A DNA stretch of 19,960 nt from NCBI GenBank assembly GCA_002404515.1, contig DHJV01000106.1, positions 1 to 19,960 on the forward strand, given 5' to 3'. Positions 1 through 8,052 of the stretch are shown here, one piece after another; within the stretch, counting starts at the first letter, position 1, and every line of letters begins with the position of its first letter. The translations under genes and the position numbers were made by a program. The notes beneath the pieces were generated by a model, which saw only the letters and a list, made by a program, of their open reading frames with translations, made no database searches and was not told the DNA's origin. This DNA comes from Lachnospiraceae bacterium UBA4711. GTDB lineage: Bacteria; Bacillota; Clostridia; Lachnospirales; Lachnospiraceae.

Positions 1-714
1 TCTTACAGCCGTGACCGTAACATCTGGCATATCAGCCATGAAGGTCTGGAACTTGAAGACCCATCTTTGGAGCCAAACTGGGATCATCTTCTTGTACTTG
101 GTACTTATCCTGAGAAGGCGCCAGATGAGGCCGAATATGTAACTGTAAACTTCGAAAAGGGTGTTCCTACTGCTGTCAACGGAAAGCAGATGAAGCTGTC
201 TGATGTTATCCGTGAATTGAACCGTCTCGGCGGCAAGCATGGTGTTGGTATCGTAGATATCGTAGAGAACCGTGTCGTTGGTATGAAGTCCCGTGGTGTC
301 TATGAGACTCCTGGCGGAACAATCCTCTTAGCTGCCCACAAGCAGTTGGAGGAGCTGATCCTCGACAGAGATACTCTTGCATTCAAGAAGACAGTCTCTG
401 ACAAGTATGCAGATCTCGTATACGAAGGAAAATGGTTCTGCCCACTCCGTGAAGCATTGCAGGCATTCATCGAGAGCACACAGGATCGTATCACAGGTGA
501 AGCAAAGTTCAAGCTTTACAAAGGCAACATCATCAAGGCTGGTACAACTTCTCCTTATACACTCTACTCTGAGTCTCTTGCAAGCTTTACAACCGGTGAT
601 CTGTACGATCATCACGATGCAGAAGGCTTCATCCATCTGTTCGGTCTTTCTATGAAGGTTCGTGCAATGCTTGACCAGAAGCGTGAAGAGAAAGATAAGA
701 ATAACGATAAATAA
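1..714 (+). CDS. argG: Argininosuccinate synthase, C-terminal part (5' end outside window)
   Basis: Argininosuccinate synthase joins citrulline and aspartate with ATP in the next-to-last step of arginine synthesis, in the cytosol. The frame is open from base 1, so the gene is cut by the window edge and the N-terminal ATP-binding half is not visible. The visible 237 residues begin SYSRDRNIWHISHEGLELEDP, a stretch typical of the middle of ArgG. They continue with HGVGIVDIVENRVVGMKSRGVYETPGG, the very conserved substrate-binding and tetramer segment, and end with the family's C-terminal helix region (SLASFTTGDLYDHHDAEGFIHLFGLSMKV, read in parts). The tail is Lys/Asp-rich (EEKDKNNDK). A terminator follows 16 bases after the TAA. 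No other arg gene is in the window, so operon membership cannot be judged. Identity is near certain. Confidence 0.96.
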   Translation, partial: SYSRDRNIWHISHEGLELEDPSLEPNWDHLLVLGTYPEKAPDEAEYVTVNFEKGVPTAVNGKQMKLSDVIRELNRLGGKHGVGIVDIVENRVVGMKSRGVYETPGGTILLAAHKQLEELILDRDTLAFKKTVSDKYADLVYEGKWFCPLREALQAFIESTQDRITGEAKFKLYKGNIIKAGTTSPYTLYSESLASFTTGDLYDHHDAEGFIHLFGLSMKVRAMLDQKREEKDKNNDK

Positions 715-730
715 ATTGACGTGTTCTATA

Positions 731-768
731 AAAAGAAGAACCTCGGCAAATGCCGGGGTTTCTTTTTT
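731..768. terminator. Bidirectional intrinsic terminator between argG and the glycosyltransferase operon
   Basis: Arms AACCTCGGCA (739-748) and TGCCGGGGTT (751-760) pair over up to 10 positions with one G-U; the innermost pair must open to form a loop. T6 follows on the plus strand at 763-768. On the minus strand the hairpin is followed by CTTCTTTTTAT. It therefore can end both argG (+) and the convergent glycosyltransferase operon (-), whose stop codon is at 775. Confidence 0.88.
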
Positions 769-774
769 GTCTGA

Positions 775-2565
775 TTATTTATCAAGCTTCAGATACTTCT
801 CCCAGAATTCCAAAGAAGTAAACTGCGGTCTTGCTTTATGCCATTTCTTTCTGTCCCGCTTGTAATACAGCAGGATATTCTTTGCGGTCTTTAAGTATTC
901 ACCCAGATAATGAAAGCCTTTCTTGTAATCTCTCTGCAAAATATAGCCTGCATTCTTCTCTTCATCGTACAGGAACATCCGCTTATAGATATGTGGCTGC
1001 TCAATACCGATTGCAGATACTGCCTTGATATCCCGCAGTGGCGGCAACAGCCAGCAGAACATGCAGATGATTCCGTTGGCAAACGGTGGGAAGAAATTCT
1101 TTTTCATCTTCACCGGTTCCTTGATGCCCGCTTCTTCCGGTGAGATAAACTTGTAATTGAGTGTTGCAAGCTCTGCATGCTTCTGTACCGGATTGATCTG
1201 CATAAACGCTTCCGGTCCCTTGTGGAAATCATTGTATCCCTGCAGGATACATTCTACCAGATTGTAACGGTAATCAACTACGTGAATTCCCATCATCATC
1301 GTCATATATCCAAGCAGCTTCCACGGTGATCCAAGCTCCTTCATCGTAGACGCTTCTGCAATCAGCGAATTTCGCATATCATAATAAGACATGGATACGG
1401 ACGCCTTGTTCGGTGCCTGTGGATGCCATACGCAAATACCATTGATCAGGATCACACCCTTGTCTGAATGACGCACACCGTATTCAATATCATCGAAATG
1501 AATAAATGCAGGAATCGGGAGATTGTCTGCCTGTATCTCTGTCGTTGGAATACAGTTATACCACCAGCCACTGTAATTGATCGGTGTCTCCTGCTCGTTT
1601 GCACTTACCATATCCGGCTTGCGCATGTCATAATGGCGATGATAGAAATCATTCAACTGCCAATGTGTCAAAGCACCTGCCTCAAACTGCATATATTTGC
1701 GGTCAAGCTCAAACATCTCGCCGCCAAGGATCGCACCCTGATATTCCTTCTTCACATGTGACAGGAACAACCATGTCCGCTCTACCACGGCTGTATCAAG
1801 CAGAATATCATCATCCATCAGAATAATGTGGGTAAACGGCGATGGTTTTCTATAAAACAGCGCTTCCATAATGCATCGGGTAAATCCGCCTGCACCACCC
1901 GCGTTGATATTGGGGAATACATGAATCTTATCACTGGCAAATGTATCCGGCTCGATCGTCTGTCCATTATCGGATACATAGACCTCCAGATTTCCATAAA
2001 GCGGGCTGTCCGGGTTATTGATAATGTGGTTCAATACCAGATTGACATTTCGCTTTAAAAACTCCTCCCGCTTAAAGGTACAGATTCCAAGTGCAATGAC
2101 CGGCTTCTGTGTCATCACAGCCTCTGTTCCATAGCCACCGGACAATAGAACCTCTGAGATATCAGATACCTCTTTCTGACATTTTATATTTACATACAAA
2201 ATACCATCGTCCGGCAATTCCTCAAACCGCAAATGATATTTGTTTCCATCCTTTGACACAGAGCACGGAATTTTGCGGCGCACAACTGCTACATACTTGG
2301 ATGGTGATTCCTTCTGAATCATTTCCCGTGTACAATCGTGTCCGGCTGCCACACTTCCAACCGCATGTACGCAGGTAAACTGTAACGCTTCCTCGGACTC
2401 CACCTCAAAATAAAGATTATCCAGATCGGTATATTTCTTCCACTTTCCAATCGAAAATGCGTTAAAATATGTCTCTAACGATATCTTATCTTCCTTAATT
2501 CTATAATACATTTTCTGCTCCGGGCAGACCTCCTGCTTTGGAAACAAAAGTGGTTGTATAATCAT
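775..2565 (-). CDS. GlfT2-like glycosyltransferase (GT2; probable galactofuranosyltransferase)
   Basis: The protein (596 aa from the chosen start) resembles mycobacterial GlfT2, a polymerising UDP-galactofuranosyltransferase. About 150 N-terminal residues are beta-rich (the GlfT2-type barrel). A GT2 fold follows, starting ALGICTFKRE (about 157-166), with NINAGGAGGFTR, the metal-binding DDD (251-253), GWW (333-335), HFDDIEYG (356-363) and the conserved His in VWHPQ (381). Each has a counterpart in the GlfT2 active site. The C-terminal region is helical and basic. A longer frame could start at 2589, but the ATG at 2565 has AGGAGGGG six bases ahead, and that site overlaps the upstream stop, so 2565 is preferred. 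It is the last gene of a four-gene operon ending at the terminator at 731-768. Donor sugar is inferred from family; rhamnose or another furanose is not excluded. Confidence 0.85.
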   Translation of the reverse strand: MIIQPLLFPKQEVCPEQKMYYRIKEDKISLETYFNAFSIGKWKKYTDLDNLYFEVESEEALQFTCVHAVGSVAAGHDCTREMIQKESPSKYVAVVRRKIPCSVSKDGNKYHLRFEELPDDGILYVNIKCQKEVSDISEVLLSGGYGTEAVMTQKPVIALGICTFKREEFLKRNVNLVLNHIINNPDSPLYGNLEVYVSDNGQTIEPDTFASDKIHVFPNINAGGAGGFTRCIMEALFYRKPSPFTHIILMDDDILLDTAVVERTWLFLSHVKKEYQGAILGGEMFELDRKYMQFEAGALTHWQLNDFYHRHYDMRKPDMVSANEQETPINYSGWWYNCIPTTEIQADNLPIPAFIHFDDIEYGVRHSDKGVILINGICVWHPQAPNKASVSMSYYDMRNSLIAEASTMKELGSPWKLLGYMTMMMGIHVVDYRYNLVECILQGYNDFHKGPEAFMQINPVQKHAELATLNYKFISPEEAGIKEPVKMKKNFFPPFANGIICMFCWLLPPLRDIKAVSAIGIEQPHIYKRMFLYDEEKNAGYILQRDYKKGFHYLGEYLKTAKNILLYYKRDRKKWHKARPQFTSLEFWEKYLKLDK

Positions 2566-2575
2566 AATTCCCCTC

Positions 2576-3499
2576 CTAGTTTGGTACATACTTTTTATTT
2601 TTTCCTAATCTTCCAGCTTTTCCATCCATCCATGCATCCCACAGCATTCGTGTGATATATTTTCCCTGACGATGGTATTTTGGAATCAGGCACATGCCTG
2701 CGCCACATGCAATAAAGACTATGAACTCTGCATAGATCACAAGCTGCGTAACCTTGCTGCAATGCGTTTTCACTGCATCCAGCCGGTTTCGGTGTCCATA
2801 ATAGGTTCTCCAGCCCATCCGCATGAAAAAGCCCTTCTGTTTGCCGGATGGCAACACCGTTTTATGATTCAGGTGCGCTGCATTGACATTTACAATGCCG
2901 CCATATTTCCGCAGGCGCATCGAAAATTCTGTATCATCATACCAGATAAAATATTCTGATTTCGGAAGTCCGATCTTCGCAAGAATATCCGCCCGGATCA
3001 TCAAGCCACAAAACGTCGCCAGATCATAGCGGAAGCATTTTCGCTCGTATGCGGATAGCGGAACGTTTTTCTCCAAATACAGTGTCCGGTTCGCGATCAT
3101 CCTCCGGTGGATCGTCTGAATCTTTCCGTCCGTATAAACCGTTCCCGAACATGCTGCCACATTCGGATAGCGGCGAATCACGCGGTCACATTTCTGAATA
3201 TAATCCTCTGCGATCATTGCATCATCGTCGATGATCAGCACCCAGTCCAGATCTTCTTTGCCTGCAAGCTCCAAGCCTACACGGAATCCACCTGCACCGC
3301 CCAGATTCTCGGACTGTTCCGAAATCACAAACCGCGCATCTGCTTTGTACTGCTGCAAATACTCGTCCGTTCCATCGGTACTGCAATTATTCACGATAAT
3401 GATCTTCTCAAATGGAATTGTCTGTCTGATACAATTCTCAATACATTCCTTCAGTAATTCTAACCGGTTATATGTTACAATTACAACTCCATATTTCAT
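2576..3499 (-). CDS. GT2 glycosyltransferase, GlfT1/rhamnosyltransferase-like
   Basis: A 307-aa family 2 glycosyltransferase with the N-terminal nucleotide-sugar fold VVIVTYNR (5-12), VNNCSTDGT (37-45) and SENLGGAGGFR (63-73). The latter is typical of the galactofuranosyl- and rhamnosyl-transferase branch that includes GlfT1 and WbbL. The metal-binding motif is DDD (91-93), the acceptor-side motif is WYDDTEFSMR (187-196), and a conserved His lies in HLNHK (212). A hydrophobic segment at about 252-273 may touch or cross the membrane. The gene overlaps the upstream one by the ATGA arrangement (3496-3499) and is followed 10 bases later by the ATG of the GlfT2-like gene. A GlfT1-like enzyme ahead of a GlfT2-like enzyme repeats the mycobacterial logic of one initiating and one extending transferase; the substrate remains inference. 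Confidence 0.85.
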   Translation of the reverse strand: MKYGVVIVTYNRLELLKECIENCIRQTIPFEKIIIVNNCSTDGTDEYLQQYKADARFVISEQSENLGGAGGFRVGLELAGKEDLDWVLIIDDDAMIAEDYIQKCDRVIRRYPNVAACSGTVYTDGKIQTIHRRMIANRTLYLEKNVPLSAYERKCFRYDLATFCGLMIRADILAKIGLPKSEYFIWYDDTEFSMRLRKYGGIVNVNAAHLNHKTVLPSGKQKGFFMRMGWRTYYGHRNRLDAVKTHCSKVTQLVIYAEFIVFIACGAGMCLIPKYHRQGKYITRMLWDAWMDGKAGRLGKNKKYVPN

Positions 3500-4404
3500 C
3501 TTAATTCCTCCAGCAAAATCTGTAACGAGTCAATCTGGCATTTGTTTTTAAATGCCTCCCGTTTACAGTCTTTCTTAAATGTTGCATTGGTAGACATATC
3601 CTCCAAATGAAGAATATCAATGGACGGCTCGTATACCGTTTCAATTTCATGCCTGCGGCACCGCAAATATAAAAGCTCCTCCTCACGGAACATAAATGTC
3701 CGGTCGTCAAATGCTGTATCAAACTTTCCAATATAGAGAGGGGTCAGAATCAAACAGCAGCCATGTAAAACGATATTTTTGTGCCGTTGCTTGCTTGCAA
3801 TCACCATCTTTATCTTATCATCTAAGGTCTCCTTGACCGGTTGCTTCTGCAGCTTCAATGCAGGGAGCAATTTGTCCAGTGTTCGATTGATTATATTTCG
3901 AAACGTATATAATTTGGAAGTATAATACCGGTACATCTGTTTTGACATCTGTAATTCATGTTCAAAATATTCCCGCGTGTGTATTTTAAGATACATATAA
4001 TTGGTATAACCGTTCAACAACGTGATATGTGGTCCAACAATTCCACACTTCGATGTCTCATACTCCTGTACAATCCGCTCTATAAAATCCGGCTGCAACA
4101 GCAATACATCATTGTTCATCACACATATATAATCCGCATGCAACGTCTGCTTTGCATAGGTATATCCAATGTTATTTCCTCTGGCAAACCCCAGATTCTT
4201 CTCTGCTTTCAAAACCGTAATATGCGGTTGGTCTTTATATTTTTTTTCCAAATATACCCCTGAACCATCTGGGGAACAATTATCAACAATGACAATCTCT
4301 GAACTGTGCTTCTTTGTATTCTCCCGGATTGCTTTCACACACTTTTCTGTCACCTTCGGTTCATTATAGTGAAGTACCACAAATGCAAAAATACTATCTG
4401 CCAT
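3496..4404 (-). CDS. GT2 family glycosyltransferase
   Basis: A 302-aa family 2 transferase starting MADSIFAFVVLHYNEP. Visible motifs are VIVDNCSPDGSG (38-49), KNLGFARGNNIG (69-80), and NND (97-99) in the place of the usual DXD. A downstream acidic motif REEELLYLR (240-248) stands where family members carry the catalytic-base region, followed by a conserved His (ILHLED, 266). The middle (about 140-205) is basic and without motifs I recognise. NNDV is common in rhamnosyl- and related transferases that add sugars to surface glycans. Its start lies one base after the upstream stop codon, with AGGAGAG overlapping that stop, and its TGA overlaps the next ATG, so translation is likely coupled on both sides. 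Substrate is unknown. Confidence 0.87.
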   Translation of the reverse strand: MADSIFAFVVLHYNEPKVTEKCVKAIRENTKKHSSEIVIVDNCSPDGSGVYLEKKYKDQPHITVLKAEKNLGFARGNNIGYTYAKQTLHADYICVMNNDVLLLQPDFIERIVQEYETSKCGIVGPHITLLNGYTNYMYLKIHTREYFEHELQMSKQMYRYYTSKLYTFRNIINRTLDKLLPALKLQKQPVKETLDDKIKMVIASKQRHKNIVLHGCCLILTPLYIGKFDTAFDDRTFMFREEELLYLRCRRHEIETVYEPSIDILHLEDMSTNATFKKDCKREAFKNKCQIDSLQILLEELR

Positions 4405-4405
4405 T

Positions 4406-5575
4406 TTACTCTCCTAAAATTCGCTGGTATTCCCAATAAATGTTTTCGGCATTTTTCCTCGCTGTCATATGCTCTGCCATGAAATCTCTGGCTATCTTTG
4501 CCGTCTCCCGCAATTCCTCTTCATGATTTAAAATATATAGCATCTGCTGCTTTATACTTTCTGGATTTCCACATTGATACAGCACGCCGAATTTTCCATC
4601 TCTCAAAAGCTCTTTTGTCCCCGCCGAATCCGCACCCAGCACCAGATTTCCAGTTAACATCGCCTCTACAGTCACACGTCCAAACGCCTCACATCGCGAA
4701 GTTACAACGGATACATCTGCCTGTGCCATCACATTTGGCACATCACTCCGAAATCCCAGTAATTCTACATTTTCTATATGATCCGCCTTTAATTTCTCAC
4801 GCAATGCTTCCTCATACTCTTCACCGCCTCTTCCTGCAATCATCAACCGGTATGCATCCTGATACCCTTCCTGATTCAGCAAGCGGCAAGCCTCAATCAA
4901 ATCATCCGTTCCTTTTAATTCTGAAAGTCCGCCAACATAGCAGAGCTTCAATGTTGAGTCCTCAAATATCTGTCTCTCCGGCTTATAAAATTGATCTATA
5001 TCAATTCCATTGTATATAACCTTCATTACATTTTTATGAAGTGATTTACTATATTTCTTATAAATACTATGGGAAATGGCAATGACAAGATCTGCCTGGT
5101 TCATCAACTTATACATGTATTTCGGAAAATAGAACTCATTTCCCTGATCTTCCTCCAAAAACTCCCGGATATGCCATACATATGGAACATTCACTTTACG
5201 GGCAGCATATGCGCCAAAATAACTATACACCGTGTTAATATGCACCAAATCCACATGTTCCTTCTTCAAGATTCCCGCCAATCCACGTGCATAGATCTTA
5301 TTTTTTAAAATATATTTTATCTGCCCCAGCGTTGCCAGTATATTCCTTGGGAAATCACATGGTACAACCCCTGATATGGATGGAACCACATAATATTTTA
5401 TCTTATGCTTCCTTAATAACTTCACTCCATCGCCCGGTCCTACATAAGGTCCCTCCTTGGGAATGATCACAATCGTTTTTACATGTAATTGATTTAGCTG
5501 TATTGCAAGATTTGTCATGCTCAAAAAAGCTCCAGAACTTGCATTATTATCCGAAGCAATCAATGCTACCTTCAT
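4406..5575 (-). CDS. GT4-type glycosyltransferase (GT-B fold)
   Basis: A 389-aa retaining glycosyltransferase. The N-terminal Rossmann half starts MKVALIASDNNASSGAF. The C-terminal half has NGIDIDQF (189-196), VGGLSELKGTDDLI (214-227) and the GT4 EX7E motif (Glu296 and Glu304) in SRCEAFGRVTVEAM. It is expected to act at the cytosolic face of the membrane, adding a sugar to a lipid-linked or other surface glycan intermediate, and it is the first gene of the operon. The reading frame could also begin at 5611 with AGGAG four bases ahead. However, a good promoter at 5623-5651 would start RNA at about 5616, inside that ribosome site, whereas the ATG at 5575 has AGAGGGG five bases ahead and gives the usual family N-terminus. 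I therefore prefer 5575, with moderate confidence. Confidence 0.87.
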   Translation of the reverse strand: MKVALIASDNNASSGAFLSMTNLAIQLNQLHVKTIVIIPKEGPYVGPGDGVKLLRKHKIKYYVVPSISGVVPCDFPRNILATLGQIKYILKNKIYARGLAGILKKEHVDLVHINTVYSYFGAYAARKVNVPYVWHIREFLEEDQGNEFYFPKYMYKLMNQADLVIAISHSIYKKYSKSLHKNVMKVIYNGIDIDQFYKPERQIFEDSTLKLCYVGGLSELKGTDDLIEACRLLNQEGYQDAYRLMIAGRGGEEYEEALREKLKADHIENVELLGFRSDVPNVMAQADVSVVTSRCEAFGRVTVEAMLTGNLVLGADSAGTKELLRDGKFGVLYQCGNPESIKQQMLYILNHEEELRETAKIARDFMAEHMTARKNAENIYWEYQRILGE

Positions 5576-5622
5576 TGTTTCCCCTCTTTGATTACTTTTA
5601 TTTTTTGTCATAATACTCCTAC

Positions 5623-5651
5623 ATTGTACCCAATTCCATACAAGAAAGCAA
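5623..5651 (-). promoter_or_regulatory. Sigma-A promoter of the glycosyltransferase operon
   Basis: On the minus strand, TTGCTT (5651-5646) and TACAAT (5628-5623) are separated by exactly 17 bases. The -35 box begins directly after the T-tract of the upstream hydrolase terminator. The predicted RNA start is near 5616. Confidence 0.7.
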
Positions 5652-5652
5652 G

Positions 5653-5692
5653 AAAAAAAGCAACATCTCAGCTTTCCGCCAACATGTTGCTT
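5653..5692 (-). terminator. Intrinsic terminator of the SleB-like hydrolase gene
   Basis: On the minus strand AAGCAACAT (5692-5684) pairs with ATGTTGCTT (5666-5658) across a 17-base loop, followed by a run of seven T (5659-5653, partly shared with the stem). It lies 16 bases after the hydrolase stop and immediately before the promoter of the glycosyltransferase operon. Confidence 0.85.
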
Positions 5693-5707
5693 TTCTTATC
5701 TCTCGGT

Positions 5708-7060
5708 CTATTTGAAGAACACGTGATTTCCAATCTGCTTGTAAGTTCCAAGTGTACTTGTATCCACATATCTTGCAGGACGGAATGACATCAGATTGCC
5801 GATGTTGTTATTACCTGCACATGCATCTCTGGCTGCCTGAATACAACTTGCCTGCGCACCGTTTTGAATCAGTCCCTGTAATCTGGAATCCGATACAACG
5901 CTGAACTGGTTAGCTGCATATACAACACTGCTGATTGTACTGCCCCATGCACCAGACTGCAGACGGTTCAAAATTACATTTGCTACTGCAAGCTGTCCTT
6001 CATAGGACTCATTTCCACATTCCAGCGTCATAACAGCCGCCATCAGATTGATATCTGCATCGCTCAGAGATACCGGTGTTCTGGATGAAGAACCGATATT
6101 TGAGCTGTTGTTTGTCTGTGTTGTTGCCTCGGTTGTTGTCTGCTGTGTTGTAGAAGTCTTCTCTGTCGTTGTCTGTGCTGACTGCTTGTTCTCCTCTACA
6201 CTGCCAGAAGCTTTCTTTGTCTCAGTTGTGGATGTCTCCTCGGAAGTTGTATCTTCTTCTGCTTCTGCACCATCAACCGGCTCAGCAACACGATACCCTT
6301 CGGTGACTTCCATATAATCTGCACTTGCATATCCTTCGGTGCCAGCAGCCACCTGAAGACATACCCATGCATCATCTGTTTTCTCCGGTGTAACCGTATA
6401 GGTTACATTCTCATAAACTGCACCGACTACCTCAGCGTCCTTATTGGCTGCCGCACGAAGGTTGATGCCATCCTCTTTCGCAACGGCTGTCATAGAATAA
6501 TACTGCTTTGCAAGTGCATATGCTTCCTCGCCGATTGTGACATAATCTGCTTTCACATAGCCCTTTACATCACCAGATGAAATCTGTACCCATCCGTCTG
6601 TCTGTGCGAGTACATCGCCACAAGCACCAATATTCATATGTCCAACGATTTCCGAATCCGTAGATGCCTCTGCACGGACATTTACATCATCACGATTGGC
6701 TGCACATTTATCTGTAAACTCTGCGGCGGCTGCAGCAACCACTTCCTTCTGCTTTGCTTCCTTATCCGCAGTCATAACTGACTCCAGATCTGCACGGATC
6801 ATATTGGTTCCGGCTGCATTCATGGAAGCCATCGAACCATCCAGAGTCACAACCTCTTCCACATTTCCGGAAGCAGCAGCTGTATCTGCTTTTGCCTCTT
6901 TCCTGTTTCCGATCATAACAACCGCGCCGGCGCACATGGCAACAACCGTAACCATGACCGTAAAGGCTAAAATATTTCTGACTATGTAACGACTGTTAAA
7001 TACATTCTTTGTGAGGAATAACCGTATATTCCGTACTTTTAACTTCGTTCTTCTGCTCAT
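5708..7060 (-). CDS. Membrane-anchored cell wall hydrolase, two SH3b domains plus SleB (Hydrolase_2) domain
   Basis: This 450-aa protein is expected to cut peptidoglycan outside the membrane. A basic N-terminus precedes one membrane segment or uncleaved signal (about 30-51). Two bacterial SH3 wall-binding repeats follow, with cores VNVRAEASTDSEIVG (about 126-140) and INLRAAANKDAEVVG (about 199-213). A Thr/Ser/Glu-rich linker (about 262-330) leads to a C-terminal SleB/CwlJ-type domain (about 333-450) with the expected Glu (347) in TLECGNESYEGQLAVANVILNR. SleB enzymes of spores are lytic transglycosylases; this architecture without a spore-type domain suggests vegetative wall turnover. The frame opens with GTG at 7069, but the ATG at 7060 has AAGGTG six bases ahead and is preferred. 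Expression is probably controlled by a WalR-like regulator, judging by the two sites around its promoter. Confidence 0.88.
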   Translation of the reverse strand: MSRRTKLKVRNIRLFLTKNVFNSRYIVRNILAFTVMVTVVAMCAGAVVMIGNRKEAKADTAAASGNVEEVVTLDGSMASMNAAGTNMIRADLESVMTADKEAKQKEVVAAAAAEFTDKCAANRDDVNVRAEASTDSEIVGHMNIGACGDVLAQTDGWVQISSGDVKGYVKADYVTIGEEAYALAKQYYSMTAVAKEDGINLRAAANKDAEVVGAVYENVTYTVTPEKTDDAWVCLQVAAGTEGYASADYMEVTEGYRVAEPVDGAEAEEDTTSEETSTTETKKASGSVEENKQSAQTTTEKTSTTQQTTTEATTQTNNSSNIGSSSRTPVSLSDADINLMAAVMTLECGNESYEGQLAVANVILNRLQSGAWGSTISSVVYAANQFSVVSDSRLQGLIQNGAQASCIQAARDACAGNNNIGNLMSFRPARYVDTSTLGTYKQIGNHVFFK

Positions 7061-7104
7061 TTCTTTCACCTTGCAAAATAATTTTGTAACTTCTTACACA
7101 TATT

Positions 7105-7121
7105 GTTACATTTTTATTACA
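7105..7121 (-). promoter_or_regulatory. WalR-like box, downstream copy (about +1 to +16)
   Basis: On the minus strand the site reads TGTAATAAAAATGTAAC, a full match to the WalR consensus TGTWAH-N5-TGTWAH. It covers the predicted RNA start of the hydrolase gene, a position where binding would normally hinder transcription. Confidence 0.6.
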
Positions 7122-7126
7122 GAAGT

Positions 7127-7155
7127 ATCTTAACATTATCTTACAAAGGTGTCAA
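7127..7155 (-). promoter_or_regulatory. Sigma-A promoter of the SleB-like hydrolase gene
   Basis: On the minus strand a perfect TTGACA (7155-7150) is followed, 17 bases later, by TAAGAT (7132-7127). The predicted start is near 7120, leaving a leader of about 60 bases before the ATG at 7060. Confidence 0.82.
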
Positions 7156-7161
7156 TAGTTT

Positions 7162-7178
7162 GTTACATATTTGTTACA
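7162..7178 (-). promoter_or_regulatory. WalR-like box, upstream copy, overlapping the degV stop codon
   Basis: On the minus strand the site reads TGTAACAAATATGTAAC, a perfect match to TGTWAH-N5-TGTWAH. Its centre is about 50 bases before the predicted RNA start and seven bases ahead of the -35 box, a typical activator position. The last four sense codons and the stop codon of the DegV gene lie within it. Confidence 0.65.
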
Positions 7179-8035
7179 AATGCAATTGCTAACATGCCAG
7201 AACCAACATGCGTACCGATAATTGGACCAATCGGTGCGATCATCAGATTATCCGACTGCATGCCAGCATCCACCGCCATCTGCTTCAATTTCTCTGCCTT
7301 CTCGATGCAGTCCGCATGTCCGATCACGGCACGGAGTGTGCTTAAATCGCCGCCCTCTTCCACGGTTTTTGCGATAAGATATTCCATCGCCTTGTTCGTT
7401 CCGCGTGCTTTGGAACGGATAACCAGCCTGCCTTCTTCATCCACACTCAGGATCGGTTTGATTTTAAGGGCACTTCCGACCATCGCTTCAACAGTTGATA
7501 CACGTCCGCCACGTTTTAGATGGAACAGATCTTCCACCATAAACCAGTGATGCACATGTCCGCGTGTCTGCTTCACCCACTCTGCAAGCGCATCCAGATC
7601 CAGACCTTCCCGTTTCTTCCTTACGATCTCATACAGAAACGCTCCCTGTCCAACAGCAGCGGAGCGGGAATCCACGCATACGATCTTTGCTTCCGGGTAT
7701 TTGTCCAGCACCATATCCGCACCAAGCATAGAAGACTGATACGAACCACTTAAGCCAGAAGAAAAACTGATGTATAAAATATCCTTTCCGTCTTTCACAT
7801 ATGTCTCAAAGAAATCCTGATACATCGCCGGATTGATCTGTGATGTCACAGGCATCGCCCCCTTACGCAGGCGCTCATAAAAGTTTCCAATGTCACCGTC
7901 ACGCTCATCCAGATAATATTCGTACACCTGATCCTCAATCGAATAGGAAAATGGCACGATCGGGACTTCCAACTCTTTTACAACCGCAATTGGCAAATCT
8001 GCTGTTGAATCACTTATAACGATATAATCTCGCAT
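7163..8035 (-). CDS. DegV family fatty acid-binding protein
   Basis: DegV/FakB proteins bind a fatty acid in a deep pocket and, where FakA is present, hand it to that kinase to make acyl phosphate for membrane lipids. This 290-aa protein shows the family hallmarks: ISDSTADLP near the N-terminus (7-15), VTSQINP (63-69) with the Thr-Ser that contacts the fatty acid head group, SFSSGLSGSYQS (90-101), DSRSAAVGQG, and LKRGGRVS with the LKIKPIL segment that follows. Length is normal. GGAGG lies nine bases before the ATG. The stop codon of the Amidase_3-like gene is only 17 bases upstream, so the two are probably co-transcribed. No terminator is visible before the next promoter, so some read-through into the hydrolase gene is possible. 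No fakA is in the window. Confidence 0.92.
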   Translation of the reverse strand: MRDYIVISDSTADLPIAVVKELEVPIVPFSYSIEDQVYEYYLDERDGDIGNFYERLRKGAMPVTSQINPAMYQDFFETYVKDGKDILYISFSSGLSGSYQSSMLGADMVLDKYPEAKIVCVDSRSAAVGQGAFLYEIVRKKREGLDLDALAEWVKQTRGHVHHWFMVEDLFHLKRGGRVSTVEAMVGSALKIKPILSVDEEGRLVIRSKARGTNKAMEYLIAKTVEEGGDLSTLRAVIGHADCIEKAEKLKQMAVDAGMQSDNLMIAPIGPIIGTHVGSGMLAIAFVTNM

Positions 8036-8052
8036 ACAATCTATCCTCCAAT

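Noticed and set aside
4498..5019. 173-codon open frame on the plus strand inside the GT4 gene
   Set aside because: It is antisense to a protein with clear GT4 motifs, has no ribosome site or domain, and is explained as a shadow frame.
5653..5692. Small regulatory RNA in the 5612-5707 gap
   Set aside because: The gap is fully explained by the hydrolase terminator followed by the glycosyltransferase promoter.
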